Part shown: positions 44,623 to 54,427 of the stretch, one piece after another
Layout: every line of letters begins with the position of its first letter
Position numbering within the stretch: position 1 is the stretch's first letter
Assembly (NCBI RefSeq): GCF_947502065.1
Contig: NZ_CANMYE010000001.1
Location: 1-64,000 of the forward strand
Origin: an uncultured Pseudoteredinibacter sp.
GTDB taxonomy: Bacteria > Pseudomonadota > Gammaproteobacteria > Pseudomonadales > Cellvibrionaceae
Direction of reading: 5' to 3'
DNA: 64,000 nucleotides
The notes under the pieces: generated by a model
Seen by the model: the letters and a program-made list of their open reading frames with translations, nothing else
Databases searched by the model: none
What the model was told of the DNA's origin: nothing
Program-made: the position numbers and the translations under genes

Positions 44623-45116
44623 AAACCCAGGGGCGTTTGCTAGGGCGTTATCTTTCAACTATATCAGCTGGCGAACTGCGTTGGATTGGAGTGCGGCCTG
44701 CAAGAAAAGAAAATATGCTGCATGTGGATTCCGTTTTGGCTATTGCCGGTAGAGGCTTAGAGGGGGATCATCGTTGCGCTAAAACTCCAGGCTCGGCGCG
44801 ACAAGTAAGCTTGATCAGTGAACAGGATATAAGCTGTATCCAGAAGCTTTGTGGTGTTGAAGAGTTGGGCCCTGAGTTGCTGAGACGCAATCTACTTGTA
44901 AGAAATGTGAATTTAAATATTTTACGACATCAGCGATTTAAAATAGGCGAGGCTGAGTTTGAAGCGACTGCGCAATGCCATCCATGTTCTAGGATGATTG
45001 AGCCACTTGGCCCTTCGGGCCCTGCCAATATGTATGGTTATGGTGGGCTTTGTGCAAAAATAACCAAGACTGGCCGAATCTCAGTTGGCGATAAATTAGA
45101 GGTAATTCAGCCTTAA
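44619..45116 (+). CDS. MOSC domain protein
   Basis: The 165-residue product is a stand-alone MOSC domain. It has ALAIAGRGLEGDHR near the start, LISEQDISCIQ, ELLRRNLLVRNVNLN and AQCHPCSRMIEPL with the conserved Cys, then GLCAKITKTGRISVGDKL. MOSC domains carry sulfur or bind molybdenum cofactor. It is translationally coupled to the upstream gene. It may link to the molybdenum formate dehydrogenase encoded 16 kb away, but this is only a thought. Confidence 0.88.
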   Translation: MKTQGRLLGRYLSTISAGELRWIGVRPARKENMLHVDSVLAIAGRGLEGDHRCAKTPGSARQVSLISEQDISCIQKLCGVEELGPELLRRNLLVRNVNLNILRHQRFKIGEAEFEATAQCHPCSRMIEPLGPSGPANMYGYGGLCAKITKTGRISVGDKLEVIQP

Positions 45117-45419
45117 GGTTTGTGATAAATTGCCCCAATAAACCCAGTATTTAACTCAGTTAATCCCTAGCCCCCGTCACATTCTAGAGCTTTTTAAAGC
45201 TGCTCTTTAGTTCTTTAGTGAAAGCAATAGAAACTCTAATAAAATCAATGGCTTTCTTGGTTTTCACTGAGTTTGTGATATTGAGCCAAATCAAAAACCT
45301 CATACCTTATGTTGAATTAAAGCAATGCTCTACTACATTGTATTTAGACGACAGCATTTTCAACACGTCAGTACGCCAAACAGGGAGGGCAGAGCGTATT
45401 GTTTTGACAGGTATTATCA

Positions 45420-47375
45420 ATGAATTTTTCAGGTTTGAGTATTAGGCAGAAGCTACTGATCAATAGTGGGATCAGCGCTTTTGTACTCGTAGTTCTCTGC
45501 TATGTAGTTTTTGCGTCATTAAAGTCCTTAAACGATAGCTCCAAAATGGTTCAGCATACTTACGAAGTTATTGATCAATCCAATGGCTTGGTTGCTTCGA
45601 TGGTAGATATGGAAACTGGCCTAAGAGGTTTTTCAGTTGCCGGGCAAGAGGACTATCTTGAGCCTTATCACCAAGGTAAAGATAACTTCCAGTCTTACTT
45701 TAAAAAAGCGCGGCAGCTCACCAGCGATAACCCTGCACAACAAAGAAGATACGATGCAGTAAAGCAAAATGCTGAGCAGTGGCAAGCTTATGCTGAGAAA
45801 ATGATTGAGCTACGCCGTGATATTGCCTTGGGCGATGATGCCAATCATGAGCTACGTGAACTGATTGATTCCGGTATCGGCAAACAGAAAATGGATGGTC
45901 TTAGGCAAGATATTGCGAGCTTAGGGAATGCGGGCTTGGGCAGATCTCTATTGGCCGCAATGATCGATATGGAAACAGGCCTGCGAGGATATATGCTCAA
46001 TAGAAAAGTTGAATTCCTCGAGCCCTATAATGCCGGTAGGGCAATTATTACTTCAAGAATTTCTTCGGTTGCAGGCACTAGTTTAGAGGCCAATATTCAA
46101 GGCTGGATAACAGACTATTCACAAAAAGCGATAGCGCTAGTTGAGGAAGCCAATAGACATCCTCATATGGATACTTTGTATGCGGAATTCGCTAAGAAGC
46201 AAGGCAAGCAATATATGGATCAGTTGCGTGCCCAGGTAAAAGAGATTGTTGATATTGAAAACCGTCTTATGGATCAAAGGCGCAGCGCGGCGGAAAGCTC
46301 TAGCGATTTAACCTTATTGATTGTTACTGTGGGTGGCTTGCTGGCCGCACTCGCTTCAATGGTATTCAGTGGGATAATTTCCAGAACAATCACTAAGCCG
46401 ATCAATGAAGTGGTGGATGTCGCAAGATCTTTGTCAGAGGGTGATCTACGAGTCAATATCGAGGCGAAAAACGATAATGAAATCGGTAGTTTGCAAGGGG
46501 CGTTGGGCACTACTGTGAGCAACTTGCGCGAGATTATTTCTCGTATGTCCGATGCCAGTGGTGACTTAACTCAAGAATCCAATAAGCTTAGTGACGTCAC
46601 CGCAGAAACCAGTGCAGGATCTAAGCAGCAGCTTAATATGACCAGTGAAGTGGCAATGGCCATGGAGGAAATGTCGGCTACCGTTTCAGATGTCGCAAAG
46701 AATGCCAGCGTTGCCGTTAGCTCGGCAACGGAAGCAAGTGACGAGGCAAATCGAGGGATGCAGGTCGTACAAGTGGCCATCGATTCAATTAATAAGCTCG
46801 AGCAAGAAGTTAGCGGAACCTCGGCGAAGCTCAATGAGCTAGAGGGTGAAGCCGATAATATTGGGGGAATCCTCGATGTTATTCGAGATATTGCCGAGCA
46901 GACCAATCTGTTAGCGCTTAATGCTGCAATCGAGGCGGCCCGGGCTGGGGAGCAGGGGCGTGGCTTTGCAGTTGTGGCTGATGAAGTACGCAGCCTCGCT
47001 GGCCGGACCCAAGAATCTACCGAAGAAATTCAGAGTTTGATTGAACGTCTTCAACAGGGCGCTAGAGATGCTGTGGGCGCTATGCAAAAAAGTCAGGAGT
47101 TTGTAGTGCATAGCGTGGATGAAACCAATAAGTCGGGTGCCGCTTTGCAACTGATTTCCAACGCGGTTGGTGAGATTTCCCTAATGAATACCAATATTGC
47201 CAGTGCTGCTGAACAGCAAAGTGCTACAGCTGGACAAATTAATCAAAGTGTTGCGGCGGTGAATGATATTTCCCAGTCTAACTCAGTTAATAGTAACAAG
47301 ATGGTTGAGTCTAGCGAGAACTTAAATGCTCTTGCTGGGACGCTTGGTGAGATGGTTCAGAAATTTAAGATATAA
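45420..47375 (+). CDS. methyl-accepting chemotaxis protein with two CHASE3 domains
   Basis: The 651-residue receptor has a membrane helix near 15-35 and a periplasmic region with two CHASE3 units: [19 protein letters not shown] (~60) and [19 protein letters not shown] (~182). A second helix lies at ~300-322, then HAMP ([19 protein letters not shown]) and the MCP signalling hairpin with [20 protein letters not shown]. It lacks a C-terminal CheR-binding pentapeptide. It would control flagellar or pilus chemotaxis kinases. No che genes are nearby; the stimulus is unknown. Confidence 0.92.
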   Translation: MNFSGLSIRQKLLINSGISAFVLVVLCYVVFASLKSLNDSSKMVQHTYEVIDQSNGLVASMVDMETGLRGFSVAGQEDYLEPYHQGKDNFQSYFKKARQLTSDNPAQQRRYDAVKQNAEQWQAYAEKMIELRRDIALGDDANHELRELIDSGIGKQKMDGLRQDIASLGNAGLGRSLLAAMIDMETGLRGYMLNRKVEFLEPYNAGRAIITSRISSVAGTSLEANIQGWITDYSQKAIALVEEANRHPHMDTLYAEFAKKQGKQYMDQLRAQVKEIVDIENRLMDQRRSAAESSSDLTLLIVTVGGLLAALASMVFSGIISRTITKPINEVVDVARSLSEGDLRVNIEAKNDNEIGSLQGALGTTVSNLREIISRMSDASGDLTQESNKLSDVTAETSAGSKQQLNMTSEVAMAMEEMSATVSDVAKNASVAVSSATEASDEANRGMQVVQVAIDSINKLEQEVSGTSAKLNELEGEADNIGGILDVIRDIAEQTNLLALNAAIEAARAGEQGRGFAVVADEVRSLAGRTQESTEEIQSLIERLQQGARDAVGAMQKSQEFVVHSVDETNKSGAALQLISNAVGEISLMNTNIASAAEQQSATAGQINQSVAAVNDISQSNSVNSNKMVESSENLNALAGTLGEMVQKFKI

Positions 47376-47392
47376 AGATGTCTTAGTCGCGT

Positions 47393-47423
47393 GAAGCCCT
47401 AGCATCTATGATGCTAGGGCTTC
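47393..47423. terminator. hairpin after the chemoreceptor gene
   Basis: A 14-bp perfect stem (GAAGCCCTAGCATC with its complement) and a TAT loop, 18 bp after the stop of the chemoreceptor gene. The T-run after it is weak. Confidence 0.65.
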
Positions 47424-47579
47424 TGTGTATTTCCCCACCTTATTTTCTGCGCAGTTAAACAGTTGCCATATCGATGCTTCGGGTAGCTCTCTTTCATACA
47501 TTTTGCCTATAGGGTTTACTACTGGGCTTTGTCACTATAAAAGCGCTGATTCAATCGGAAGTTTTGTGAGGAAAAACAA

Positions 47580-47906
47580 ATGGGCGCTGTGATATATCGA
47601 ATGATACTGGTTTGGATGTTTGTGCTGAGTGCTCTAGGAGCACTATTTTTGCAAAAGCTAATGGAACAGTCTGAGTGGTGGTCTTACGTATTTGATTTTT
47701 CCTGGGGGCTGGCCTTTTGCCTGCTTGTGTTTTTACTTCTAAAAAAGTTGCCTGGTAAAGAAAAGGCTGGGTATTTTGTTTTAGGGGGCGTGGCTTATTA
47801 TATTGTTAGTGATCATTTTGGGAGTGGATCATGGGCTTATGGTTTGGCGCTCATTGTGGCGTTTGTAATCGCACATCTTTGTCAGCCACTGCATAGGCGG
47901 GAATAG
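47580..47906 (+). CDS. small inner-membrane protein
   Basis: The 108-residue product has about four short membrane helices and few other features; no family is recognised. AGGAAAA lies 7 bases before the ATG. It is convergent with the ACT-domain gene, the two stops being 13 bp apart. Probably real given the ribosome site, but function is unknown. Confidence 0.6.
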   Translation: MGAVIYRMILVWMFVLSALGALFLQKLMEQSEWWSYVFDFSWGLAFCLLVFLLLKKLPGKEKAGYFVLGGVAYYIVSDHFGSGSWAYGLALIVAFVIAHLCQPLHRRE

Positions 47907-47918
47907 AATTTCCTCACA

Positions 47919-48335
47919 TTATTCTTCAGCCCTAATTCCATTAAGACATTGCATGGCCGCCTCAGCTTTTTCATAGGGTACATAAATATGATCATGGTAG
48001 AAGGCCGCCACAACATTGGCGCTAATGCCAGCTTGGGAGAGTGCTCCACTTATCGCAGCAGTGAGCCCTACAGCCTCTAAGCTAGAGTGAATGCTAAGGC
48101 TGATGGCAGCAAAGGCCTCACTGCATTCTAAGGCAAGTAGTTTAGCCTGCGCTTCTTCAAGTATTAAGCTGCTGCCTTCTGATTCCTGATAAAAACCCTG
48201 TAAATCGCTAATTTCAATTTGGTCTAAGATCTTTGGCAGTTGCTCGCTATCAACCGTAGCGAATACCCAGCGGCCCTTTTGTAGCTTAGGTTGCATATTA
48301 CTAAGTAGTACGGAAAGATTGTTTTCGCCTTGCAT
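47919..48335 (-). CDS. ACT domain protein
   Basis: The 138-residue product has two ACT-like halves: MQPKLQKGRWVFATV with EISDLQGFYQ (first), and FAAISLSIHSSLEAVGLTAAISGALSQAGIS with YEKAEAAMQCL (second). It resembles small stand-alone ACT proteins of the kind that bind amino acids. No enzyme partner lies adjacent. A single gene on the minus strand. Confidence 0.8.
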   Translation of the reverse strand: MQGENNLSVLLSNMQPKLQKGRWVFATVDSEQLPKILDQIEISDLQGFYQESEGSSLILEEAQAKLLALECSEAFAAISLSIHSSLEAVGLTAAISGALSQAGISANVVAAFYHDHIYVPYEKAEAAMQCLNGIRAEE

Positions 48336-48549
48336 AGTTTGCGCTCATATCAGTTTGTAGGTGGTGAAGCAAACAACGGTTAGCATAATACGTCTCTTAT
48401 GTGATGTTGCAATGATTAGTGCCTTATTGTAGGGCAGTTGGTAACTGCACTTATGTTCGACAAGCTTTCGCGTGCTTTGTGTCTATACCATATATGCTTT
48501 ACCATAGACTTGAGACTCGATGTTAAAGTCATTTGCGGAGCTTACTTCC

Positions 48550-49101
48550 ATGCGTTTACGACAGCTTTTGTTCGCCTTGCCACTCTTTACTGCGCTTTCA
48601 TCACTTGCTGCTGACTGCCCTGATATATTGAAGTTTGAAGCTCAGAAGCTACGTTCCAGTGAGCGTGTTAATTTCTGCGAGAAGTTCTCCGGTAAGCCCT
48701 TGTTAGTCGTTAATACAGCAAGTCATTGTGGCTTTACTGGGCAGTTCGCCGATTTGCAGGCGCTTTATGAAAAGTATCAGCCTCAAGGCCTAGAGATTGT
48801 GGGTTTCCCATCCAATGATTTTAAACAAGAAGCCAAAGATGAAGCAAAGACCGCCGAGGTATGTTACATCAACTATGGCGTTAAATTTACCATGATGAGT
48901 AGCAGCCCAGTAACGGGTGATAATGCGAATACGCTGTTTAAGGAGTTGGCCGATAAAACCGGTAAAGAGCCTAAGTGGAATTTCAATAAATACTTAGTGA
49001 GCCCAGATGGAACAAAGGTGGAATATTTTCCTTCAAAGGAGAAGCCTTTAGGGGGCGATTTAGAGGCTGCGATTCAGCAGAGCTTGCAAAATAACTCTTA
49101 G
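48550..49101 (+). CDS. glutathione peroxidase family protein, exported
   Basis: The product is 183 residues. A signal peptide (MRLRQLLFALPLFTALSSLAA) precedes the GPx fold. The peroxidatic residue is Cys60 in VNTASHCGFT, followed by GFPSNDFKQEAKDE and the Trp of PKWNFNKYLV. It is a Cys-type enzyme, probably thioredoxin-dependent and periplasmic. The ATG at 48550 has GGAG 10 bases upstream; an in-frame ATG at 48520 lacks one. Reduces peroxides. Confidence 0.88.
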   Translation: MRLRQLLFALPLFTALSSLAADCPDILKFEAQKLRSSERVNFCEKFSGKPLLVVNTASHCGFTGQFADLQALYEKYQPQGLEIVGFPSNDFKQEAKDEAKTAEVCYINYGVKFTMMSSSPVTGDNANTLFKELADKTGKEPKWNFNKYLVSPDGTKVEYFPSKEKPLGGDLEAAIQQSLQNNS

Positions 49102-49188
49102 TTTGGGGTTGTTGTTAGTAGCTTTTAGAATCTGCTGATTTGATGTGAGAGGCTAGGCTGAGCACGGTGGCTCAGCCTGGCAAAAGGC

Positions 49189-50109
49189 CTATTCCTGAGC
49201 GTTAATGCTGTAGTTTTCACGTGGAAAATGCACATGAATTAAACCGAAATTTTCTGTATCTCGGGCCACAATAATGCGTTTTTGATTTACCGCAACAAGC
49301 TTACCCTGCACTGGCACAAAACCATAATCAGAAGGGCTTACAGCAACCTCTTTGTTTAATAGCTCATGTTCTGCCGAATCACTAATATCTCTTGGTTGTG
49401 CATCTTTGGCTGCGCTGAATGCATCGGCTTGGCTTATTTCATGACGTTGGCCGTGGCCAATAGCAGCCACACGCTGGAACCAATCTCGCACCTTTGCGTC
49501 ACACTGCAGTTCACGGCGACTACAATTTACGTGCAGCCATAAAGGGTGGTAAACGCTAAAATCTACTGCTGAAGGGGCATTACCATCTAGCCATTCGTGC
49601 TGATCTAACTGCTTGGATATTCTACCGATTAGATCTTCAACTAAAGCTTGGGATTGCTCGAGATTAGGGCGCTTTGCATCGCTACCTTTTAACAGCTCAC
49701 CACGATCTTTAATAAATCGAAAGGCGCCGATTGGGCCAAATTTAAGCAACATTGTGCTTAAAAGTCTGAGTGGCGGCACTGCAGATACTGCAGCGAAAAA
49801 TGCTTCGCCCTCGGCAAATTGAGCAATGCTCTTTGCTTCTGGGCTGGCGTTTTTGGGGTTTAGCTCGGCCTGTTTCGCCAGTGAGGCAATTTCCATGGCG
49901 ATTAAATCACTGTCACAAAATATATCCGCACCCATCTGGGCAACAGGGATTCTGCGATAGCCGCCGGCGAGAGGGTCAACATTGGGTCTTGGCAACCATA
50001 CCGGTGAGAGTAGGGATTGCCAGCTCAAATTTGCTAAGCCAAACATCAAGCGAATCTTCTCGGCGTAGGGCGAGCTATCGTAATGATGCAAAATTAAAGT
50101 GCTACTCAT
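49189..50109 (-). CDS. glutathione S-transferase-like protein
   Basis: The 306-residue product starts LILHHYDSSPYAEKIRLMFG, a GST N-terminal thioredoxin-like domain with Ser-Pro near the active site, then YRRIPVAQMGADIFCDSDLI. A helical GST C-terminal domain (about 90-220) follows, and ~80 extra residues ending in HVHFPRENYSINAQ. Such two-domain plus tail proteins often sit in acyl-CoA catabolic clusters. It is the last gene of the minus-strand cluster. Confidence 0.8.
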   Translation of the reverse strand: MSSTLILHHYDSSPYAEKIRLMFGLANLSWQSLLSPVWLPRPNVDPLAGGYRRIPVAQMGADIFCDSDLIAMEIASLAKQAELNPKNASPEAKSIAQFAEGEAFFAAVSAVPPLRLLSTMLLKFGPIGAFRFIKDRGELLKGSDAKRPNLEQSQALVEDLIGRISKQLDQHEWLDGNAPSAVDFSVYHPLWLHVNCSRRELQCDAKVRDWFQRVAAIGHGQRHEISQADAFSAAKDAQPRDISDSAEHELLNKEVAVSPSDYGFVPVQGKLVAVNQKRIIVARDTENFGLIHVHFPRENYSINAQE

Positions 50110-50181
50110 TTTGGGTATCTCCGTATTAGCAGGCAGTTAGGTTTGTGCTTGATGTTTCGGCTATGTGTTTTCTGAATACTC

Positions 50182-52077
50182 TCAGATCACTTTCACTTCG
50201 GTTGCAAAGGTATATTCGCCAAGCTCTTGACGTACCAATTCGGCAAGTGTTTCTGCATTTTTGCATTCAAACTGAACTAGCTGTCCGTGCTTTTTCGAAG
50301 CTTCAACACTAAAGCTGGCCTGTAATTCTTGCAGCTTATCGGCAAGGTGTAGGTTTACCACCTTCGCTACAATGTCATTGCGTAAATCGGGTTTAAATAT
50401 TTTACCTACGGCCGTTACAGGCATTTGCTCTACAAAATAAATTTCTTTAGGCACTGCCGCTCGCTCAGCAATATTGCCCATTGCAAATTCCAAGAATTCC
50501 CCTTCGTTCTCCTCCTGGCCGGGTTTTAGTTGTAGGTAAACCACAGGTACTTCGCCAACACGCTTATCAGGCTTACCAATAGCAACCGCTTCGGCGACAG
50601 CCGGGTGAGTGTAGAAGACTTCTTCGATCATTTGTGGATCGATATTGTGTCCTCCACGAATAATAAGGTCTTTGCTGCGGCCGGTTAACCACAAATAGCC
50701 TTCTTCATCGAGTCGGCCAAGATCGCCAGTATTAAACCAGCCGTCTTCAACCCATTGCCCTTCATTTTGCGAGGCTTGTTTATAACCATTAAATACATTT
50801 GGCCCTTTGATGGCGATACAGCCGGCTTCATTGGTATCGCAATCACGTAGCCAGTGGCCATTGTCGTCCACCTCGACGATGCGTAGCTCCATGTAGGGTA
50901 GGCGCAAACCAACAGCGCCAACTTTGCGCTCCCCATAGCGCGGGTTTGCTGTGGAGGCGCAGGTGCCCTCGGTTTGACCATAGCCTTCTAAAATAGATAA
51001 ACCGGTTTTTTCTTCAAAGTTGCGGATCAGCTCAGTGGCTAAAGGCGCTGCGCCACATAGGCAGAAATCCAAGCTGGATACATCGCTATCGCCAATGGGA
51101 ACTTCAATTAATCCGCTAAGAATAGTAGGCACGCAGCTGAAGTAGCTGACTTTATAGCGCTCAACAATACGCCAGAAGTCCTTAATCACCGTAGGATTAC
51201 GATAGCCTTGTGGACTTGCCAGTACAGCCTCAGCACCTTGCGCCCAAGTAGCTAAGCCGGTAACAAATACGGCGTTTACATGAAATAGCGGTAAGCCGGT
51301 TAATGATACAGCCCCTGGACCAATATCGAGCCCGGCTTTCATTTGCCATACAGTGGTTAGCTCATTGAAGTGGGTGTGGGGTGCCAGCTTGGGTGTGCCC
51401 GTCGTGCCGCCAGTATGGAAGTATGAGGCTATATCGTCCTGTTGTATTTCACGGCCGCTATCTAGGCTGTCACTATTGTGCTTAGCAATCGTGTCATCAA
51501 AATCTAAAATAGTATCGCTTAAGTATTCTTCGCGATCGGCTGTCATGGCCACTGCAAATTCCGCCGGCATAAGTTTGCCCATATCAACAGCCAGAATATG
51601 GCTAAGGCTTGGAACCAATTCTTTAACCGCGATGGCCTTATCCCAGAGCTCAGCACCAGGGAATGGGGCTAGGGTAACCAGAACTTTTGTTTGCGCTTCA
51701 TTAAGAATCGCAGCGATATGTTCAATTTCCAATAAAGGGTTGATTGGATTAAAAATACCCGCCGCTTCACTGCCCCAAATAGTAAAATGCGTATGAGGCA
51801 GGTTGGGTAATAGCATGGATACCGTGTCATTAGCATTGACGCCAAGATGGTGCAGTGCGTTGGCTGTCTGGGTGATTTTCCCAAATAGCTCTTTATAGCT
51901 GTAACGAATAGGTTCCTCATCGGCGCTACCCTGCAATAGAAAGCTCAGTGCTGTTTGTTCGGCATATTGCTCTGCTTTATCACGCAGCAAATCATAGGTG
52001 CTGCTGTGCTCTATGCGTTCTTCAAATGGGGTGGTCTCAAGGGCTTGTAGGTCTTCGAGTGAGGAAATATTCATCAT
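50182..52077 (-). CDS. acyl-CoA synthetase (AMP-dependent ligase)
   Basis: The 631-residue product has the AMP-binding motif YFHTGGTTGTPKLAPHTH, GYGQTEGTCAS, and the hinge FNTGDLGRLDEEGYLWLTGR followed by SKDLIIRGGHNIDP. The C-terminal catalytic Lys is in AVGKIFKP. It activates a carboxylic acid to its CoA thioester and would start the pathway formed by the cluster. Length is somewhat over the usual 550, with an N-terminal extension of ~40 residues. Confidence 0.92.
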   Translation of the reverse strand: MMNISSLEDLQALETTPFEERIEHSSTYDLLRDKAEQYAEQTALSFLLQGSADEEPIRYSYKELFGKITQTANALHHLGVNANDTVSMLLPNLPHTHFTIWGSEAAGIFNPINPLLEIEHIAAILNEAQTKVLVTLAPFPGAELWDKAIAVKELVPSLSHILAVDMGKLMPAEFAVAMTADREEYLSDTILDFDDTIAKHNSDSLDSGREIQQDDIASYFHTGGTTGTPKLAPHTHFNELTTVWQMKAGLDIGPGAVSLTGLPLFHVNAVFVTGLATWAQGAEAVLASPQGYRNPTVIKDFWRIVERYKVSYFSCVPTILSGLIEVPIGDSDVSSLDFCLCGAAPLATELIRNFEEKTGLSILEGYGQTEGTCASTANPRYGERKVGAVGLRLPYMELRIVEVDDNGHWLRDCDTNEAGCIAIKGPNVFNGYKQASQNEGQWVEDGWFNTGDLGRLDEEGYLWLTGRSKDLIIRGGHNIDPQMIEEVFYTHPAVAEAVAIGKPDKRVGEVPVVYLQLKPGQEENEGEFLEFAMGNIAERAAVPKEIYFVEQMPVTAVGKIFKPDLRNDIVAKVVNLHLADKLQELQASFSVEASKKHGQLVQFECKNAETLAELVRQELGEYTFATEVKVI

Positions 52078-52179
52078 GCTTTTCGCTATTATTGGTTAGA
52101 TGTAAAACGTTAGACGTTAGATGTGAGACATTGGATGATGACTAGAGCACTCGCTTCTTTCGCTTCACATCTCGCGTTA

Positions 52180-52950
52180 TTAAATTCCCGTGCAATGTAT
52201 TGCACCGTCTACTGGCAACACTGTACCAGTAATAAATGAGCCAGCATCACTGGCTAAGAGTATCACCGGTCCTACTAATTCTTCCAGCTTGCCAAGGCGT
52301 TTTGCTGGCATGCGCGTAACGTATTCTTGTCCGGCTGGACTATCAAAATAAGCGGTATTAATTTCAGTTTTGAACCAGCCAGGTGCGATTGCATTCACAC
52401 GGATATTATTTGCCATTAAATCTAAAGCCATAGAGCGGCTTAGTTGGACTACCGCGCCCTTAGAAGCACAGTAAGCGCTTTGTCCGTACTTAGCAGTAAT
52501 GCCGAGTACTGAAGCGATATTGATAATGCTGCCCGGCTTATCGGCTGCTACTAAACGTTTGGCGCCTTCTTGGGCTACGTGCCACACACCTTTGAAGTTG
52601 GTGTCCATTACAAAGTCTAAGGATTCATCGTCAATTTTGAGAAAGTTCTTTGCATCAGCAACGCCGGCATTATTTACGATAACATCGACCGTGCCGAAGG
52701 TGCTTTCAGCTTGATCATAAGCACTTTGAATACTGTCTTTATTGGTAACATCCATCGATACGGCAAGGGCTTTGCCGCCTCGTGCTTCGATCTCTTGCAC
52801 AAGCTCTGCTAAACGCTCTTGGCGTCGGGCGGCAACAATAATATTGGCACCGGCTTCGGCAAGCCCAAGGGCTAAGCAGCGCCCGATACCAGAAGAAGCA
52901 CCGGTGACCAGCGCATTGCGACCGTCAAGAGAAAATTGTGGGAGGCTCAT
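52180..52950 (-). CDS. short-chain dehydrogenase/reductase
   Basis: The 256-residue classical SDR has TGASSGIGRCLALGLAEAG as the NAD(P) motif, NNAGVADAKN, and the Tyr-x3-Lys site in SAYCASKGAVVQL. It probably reduces or oxidises a hydroxyacyl or ketone intermediate of the acyl-CoA pathway. A short repetitive stretch (TTAGATGT/TTAGACGT-like) lies in the gap before it at 52095-52125. Confidence 0.92.
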   Translation of the reverse strand: MSLPQFSLDGRNALVTGASSGIGRCLALGLAEAGANIIVAARRQERLAELVQEIEARGGKALAVSMDVTNKDSIQSAYDQAESTFGTVDVIVNNAGVADAKNFLKIDDESLDFVMDTNFKGVWHVAQEGAKRLVAADKPGSIINIASVLGITAKYGQSAYCASKGAVVQLSRSMALDLMANNIRVNAIAPGWFKTEINTAYFDSPAGQEYVTRMPAKRLGKLEELVGPVILLASDAGSFITGTVLPVDGAIHCTGI

Positions 52951-53108
52951 GATTATCTCCTATCTAGTGATCACCTAATTGAGAGCAGGAATTATCGACT
53001 AACAGTGGTTTTATCGCATTAACATAAGTTAGTGGCTGAACACCTTACATTAGCAGAACGAATAACTGAGGGTAGGTGAATCTATGTGGGGTGGCGTAAG
53101 AAGTGAAA

Positions 53109-53131
53109 CTGGCAGCCCGAAAGGCTGCCAG
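53109..53131. terminator. hairpin after the thiolase gene
   Basis: CTGGCAGCC (53109-53117) pairs with GGCTGCCAG (53123-53131) over a 5-base loop, 10 bp after the thiolase stop on the minus strand; only TTT follows on that strand. Confidence 0.6.
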
Positions 53132-53140
53132 CTAAGTGTG

Positions 53141-54328
53141 TTATACGATTTCGAATAGACCAGCAGCACCCATGCCGCCGCCAACACACATTGAAACAAC
53201 GGCCCACTTGGCGCCGCGACGTTTACCTTCTAATAGAATGTGGCCGGTAGTACGCGCACCGGTCATGCCGTATGGGTGACCAATGGAGATTGAACCGCCG
53301 TTAACATTGTATTTGGCCGGATCAATACCTAAGTGATCACGACAGTACAAACACTGTACAGCAAAGGCTTCGTTAAGCTCCCATAGATCAATATCGTCTA
53401 CGCTCAAACCATGCTGCTTTAGTAGCTTAGGAATGGCATAAATAGGACCAATGCCCATCTCTTCTGGCTCATTACCTACGGTCATCATGCCGCGGTAAAT
53501 ACCGAGAGGCTCAATATTGCGCTGTTCAGCCAGTTTGCCGTCCATCACAACACAAGCCGAAGCTCCATCAGATAGCTGGCTAGCATTACCTGCTGTCACG
53601 CAACCACCTTCGATAACTGGGTTTAGGCTTTGTAGATTTTCTAGGGTAGTAGAAGGGCGGTTACCTTCATCTTTTGTAAGCGTTACTTCTTCATAAGAAA
53701 CCTCTTTGGTTTCTTTGTTAACAATGGCTTTAGTTGCAGTGATAGGCACGATTTCATTGTCAAACAGGCCAGCTTCTTGAGCAGCGGCGGTGCGTTGTTG
53801 AGACTCTAAAGAATACTGATCTTGTACTTCACGGCTGATGCCGTATTTCTTAGCAACATATTCAGCAGTCTGTAGCATTGGCATGTAAGCATGCTCGTTC
53901 ATTTTGATCACGTTCTCATCGAACTGATCCGCCGCCATTTTGCCGTAAGGAATTTGCACAGCAGAAATGTTGTCCTGGCCACCGGCAACAATACAGCTGT
54001 AGCCATCAACCATAATTTGTTTGGCTGCAGTAGCAATAGCCATTAGACCAGAAGAGCACTGACGATCGATAGTTTGTGCGCCTGCCGTTACTGGAACACC
54101 AGCAGCGATAGAAGCGGTGCGCGCAATGTTGTTAGCAGCGGTGCCAGCGTTTAGTACGGAGCCGATAATGACATCTTCGATTTCAGCGCCTTCGATACCA
54201 GCGCGCTCTACCGCGTGCTTAATGGCATGGCCGGTCATGGTAGGTGATTTGATATTGTTTAATGCGCCACGAAAGGCCTTGCCGATCGGGGTGCGAGCTG
54301 TTGATACGATAACCGCTTCTTTAGTCAT
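53141..54328 (-). CDS. acetyl-CoA acyltransferase (thiolase)
   Basis: The 395-residue thiolase has the nucleophile Cys91 in DRQCSSGLMAIATA, His351 in NGGSISIGHPYGMTGAR and Cys381 in CVGGGMGAAGLFE. It cleaves 3-ketoacyl-CoA with CoA, the last step of beta-oxidation. It lies 99 bp downstream of the bifunctional hydratase/dehydrogenase gene, same strand. A hairpin lies between them. Confidence 0.94.
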   Translation of the reverse strand: MTKEAVIVSTARTPIGKAFRGALNNIKSPTMTGHAIKHAVERAGIEGAEIEDVIIGSVLNAGTAANNIARTASIAAGVPVTAGAQTIDRQCSSGLMAIATAAKQIMVDGYSCIVAGGQDNISAVQIPYGKMAADQFDENVIKMNEHAYMPMLQTAEYVAKKYGISREVQDQYSLESQQRTAAAQEAGLFDNEIVPITATKAIVNKETKEVSYEEVTLTKDEGNRPSTTLENLQSLNPVIEGGCVTAGNASQLSDGASACVVMDGKLAEQRNIEPLGIYRGMMTVGNEPEEMGIGPIYAIPKLLKQHGLSVDDIDLWELNEAFAVQCLYCRDHLGIDPAKYNVNGGSISIGHPYGMTGARTTGHILLEGKRRGAKWAVVSMCVGGGMGAAGLFEIV

Positions 54329-54383
54329 GGTGTTGATCCTCGTTAGAATTTATAGGCATTATTTAGACATCAGTCTAGCGCCT

Positions 54384-54413
54384 GGCCCTCGAGCACACAG
54401 TGCTATGAGGGCC
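54384..54413. other. nested hairpin between thiolase and multifunctional genes
   Basis: GGCCCTC/GAGGGCC with inner AGCAC-ACA-GTGCT between the stop of the bifunctional gene and the start of the thiolase gene. There is no T-run; it might be an mRNA-processing or stability element. Confidence 0.4.
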
Positions 54414-54427
54414 GAATTTACGGTGAA

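Noticed and set aside
45218..45445. Open frame before the chemoreceptor gene
   Set aside because: No ribosome site, overlaps the true chemoreceptor start and shows no recognisable protein pattern.
52085..52140. Short repetitive stretch with TTAGATGT/TTAGACGT
   Set aside because: Copies are few and imperfect; too short to call a repeat array or regulatory element.
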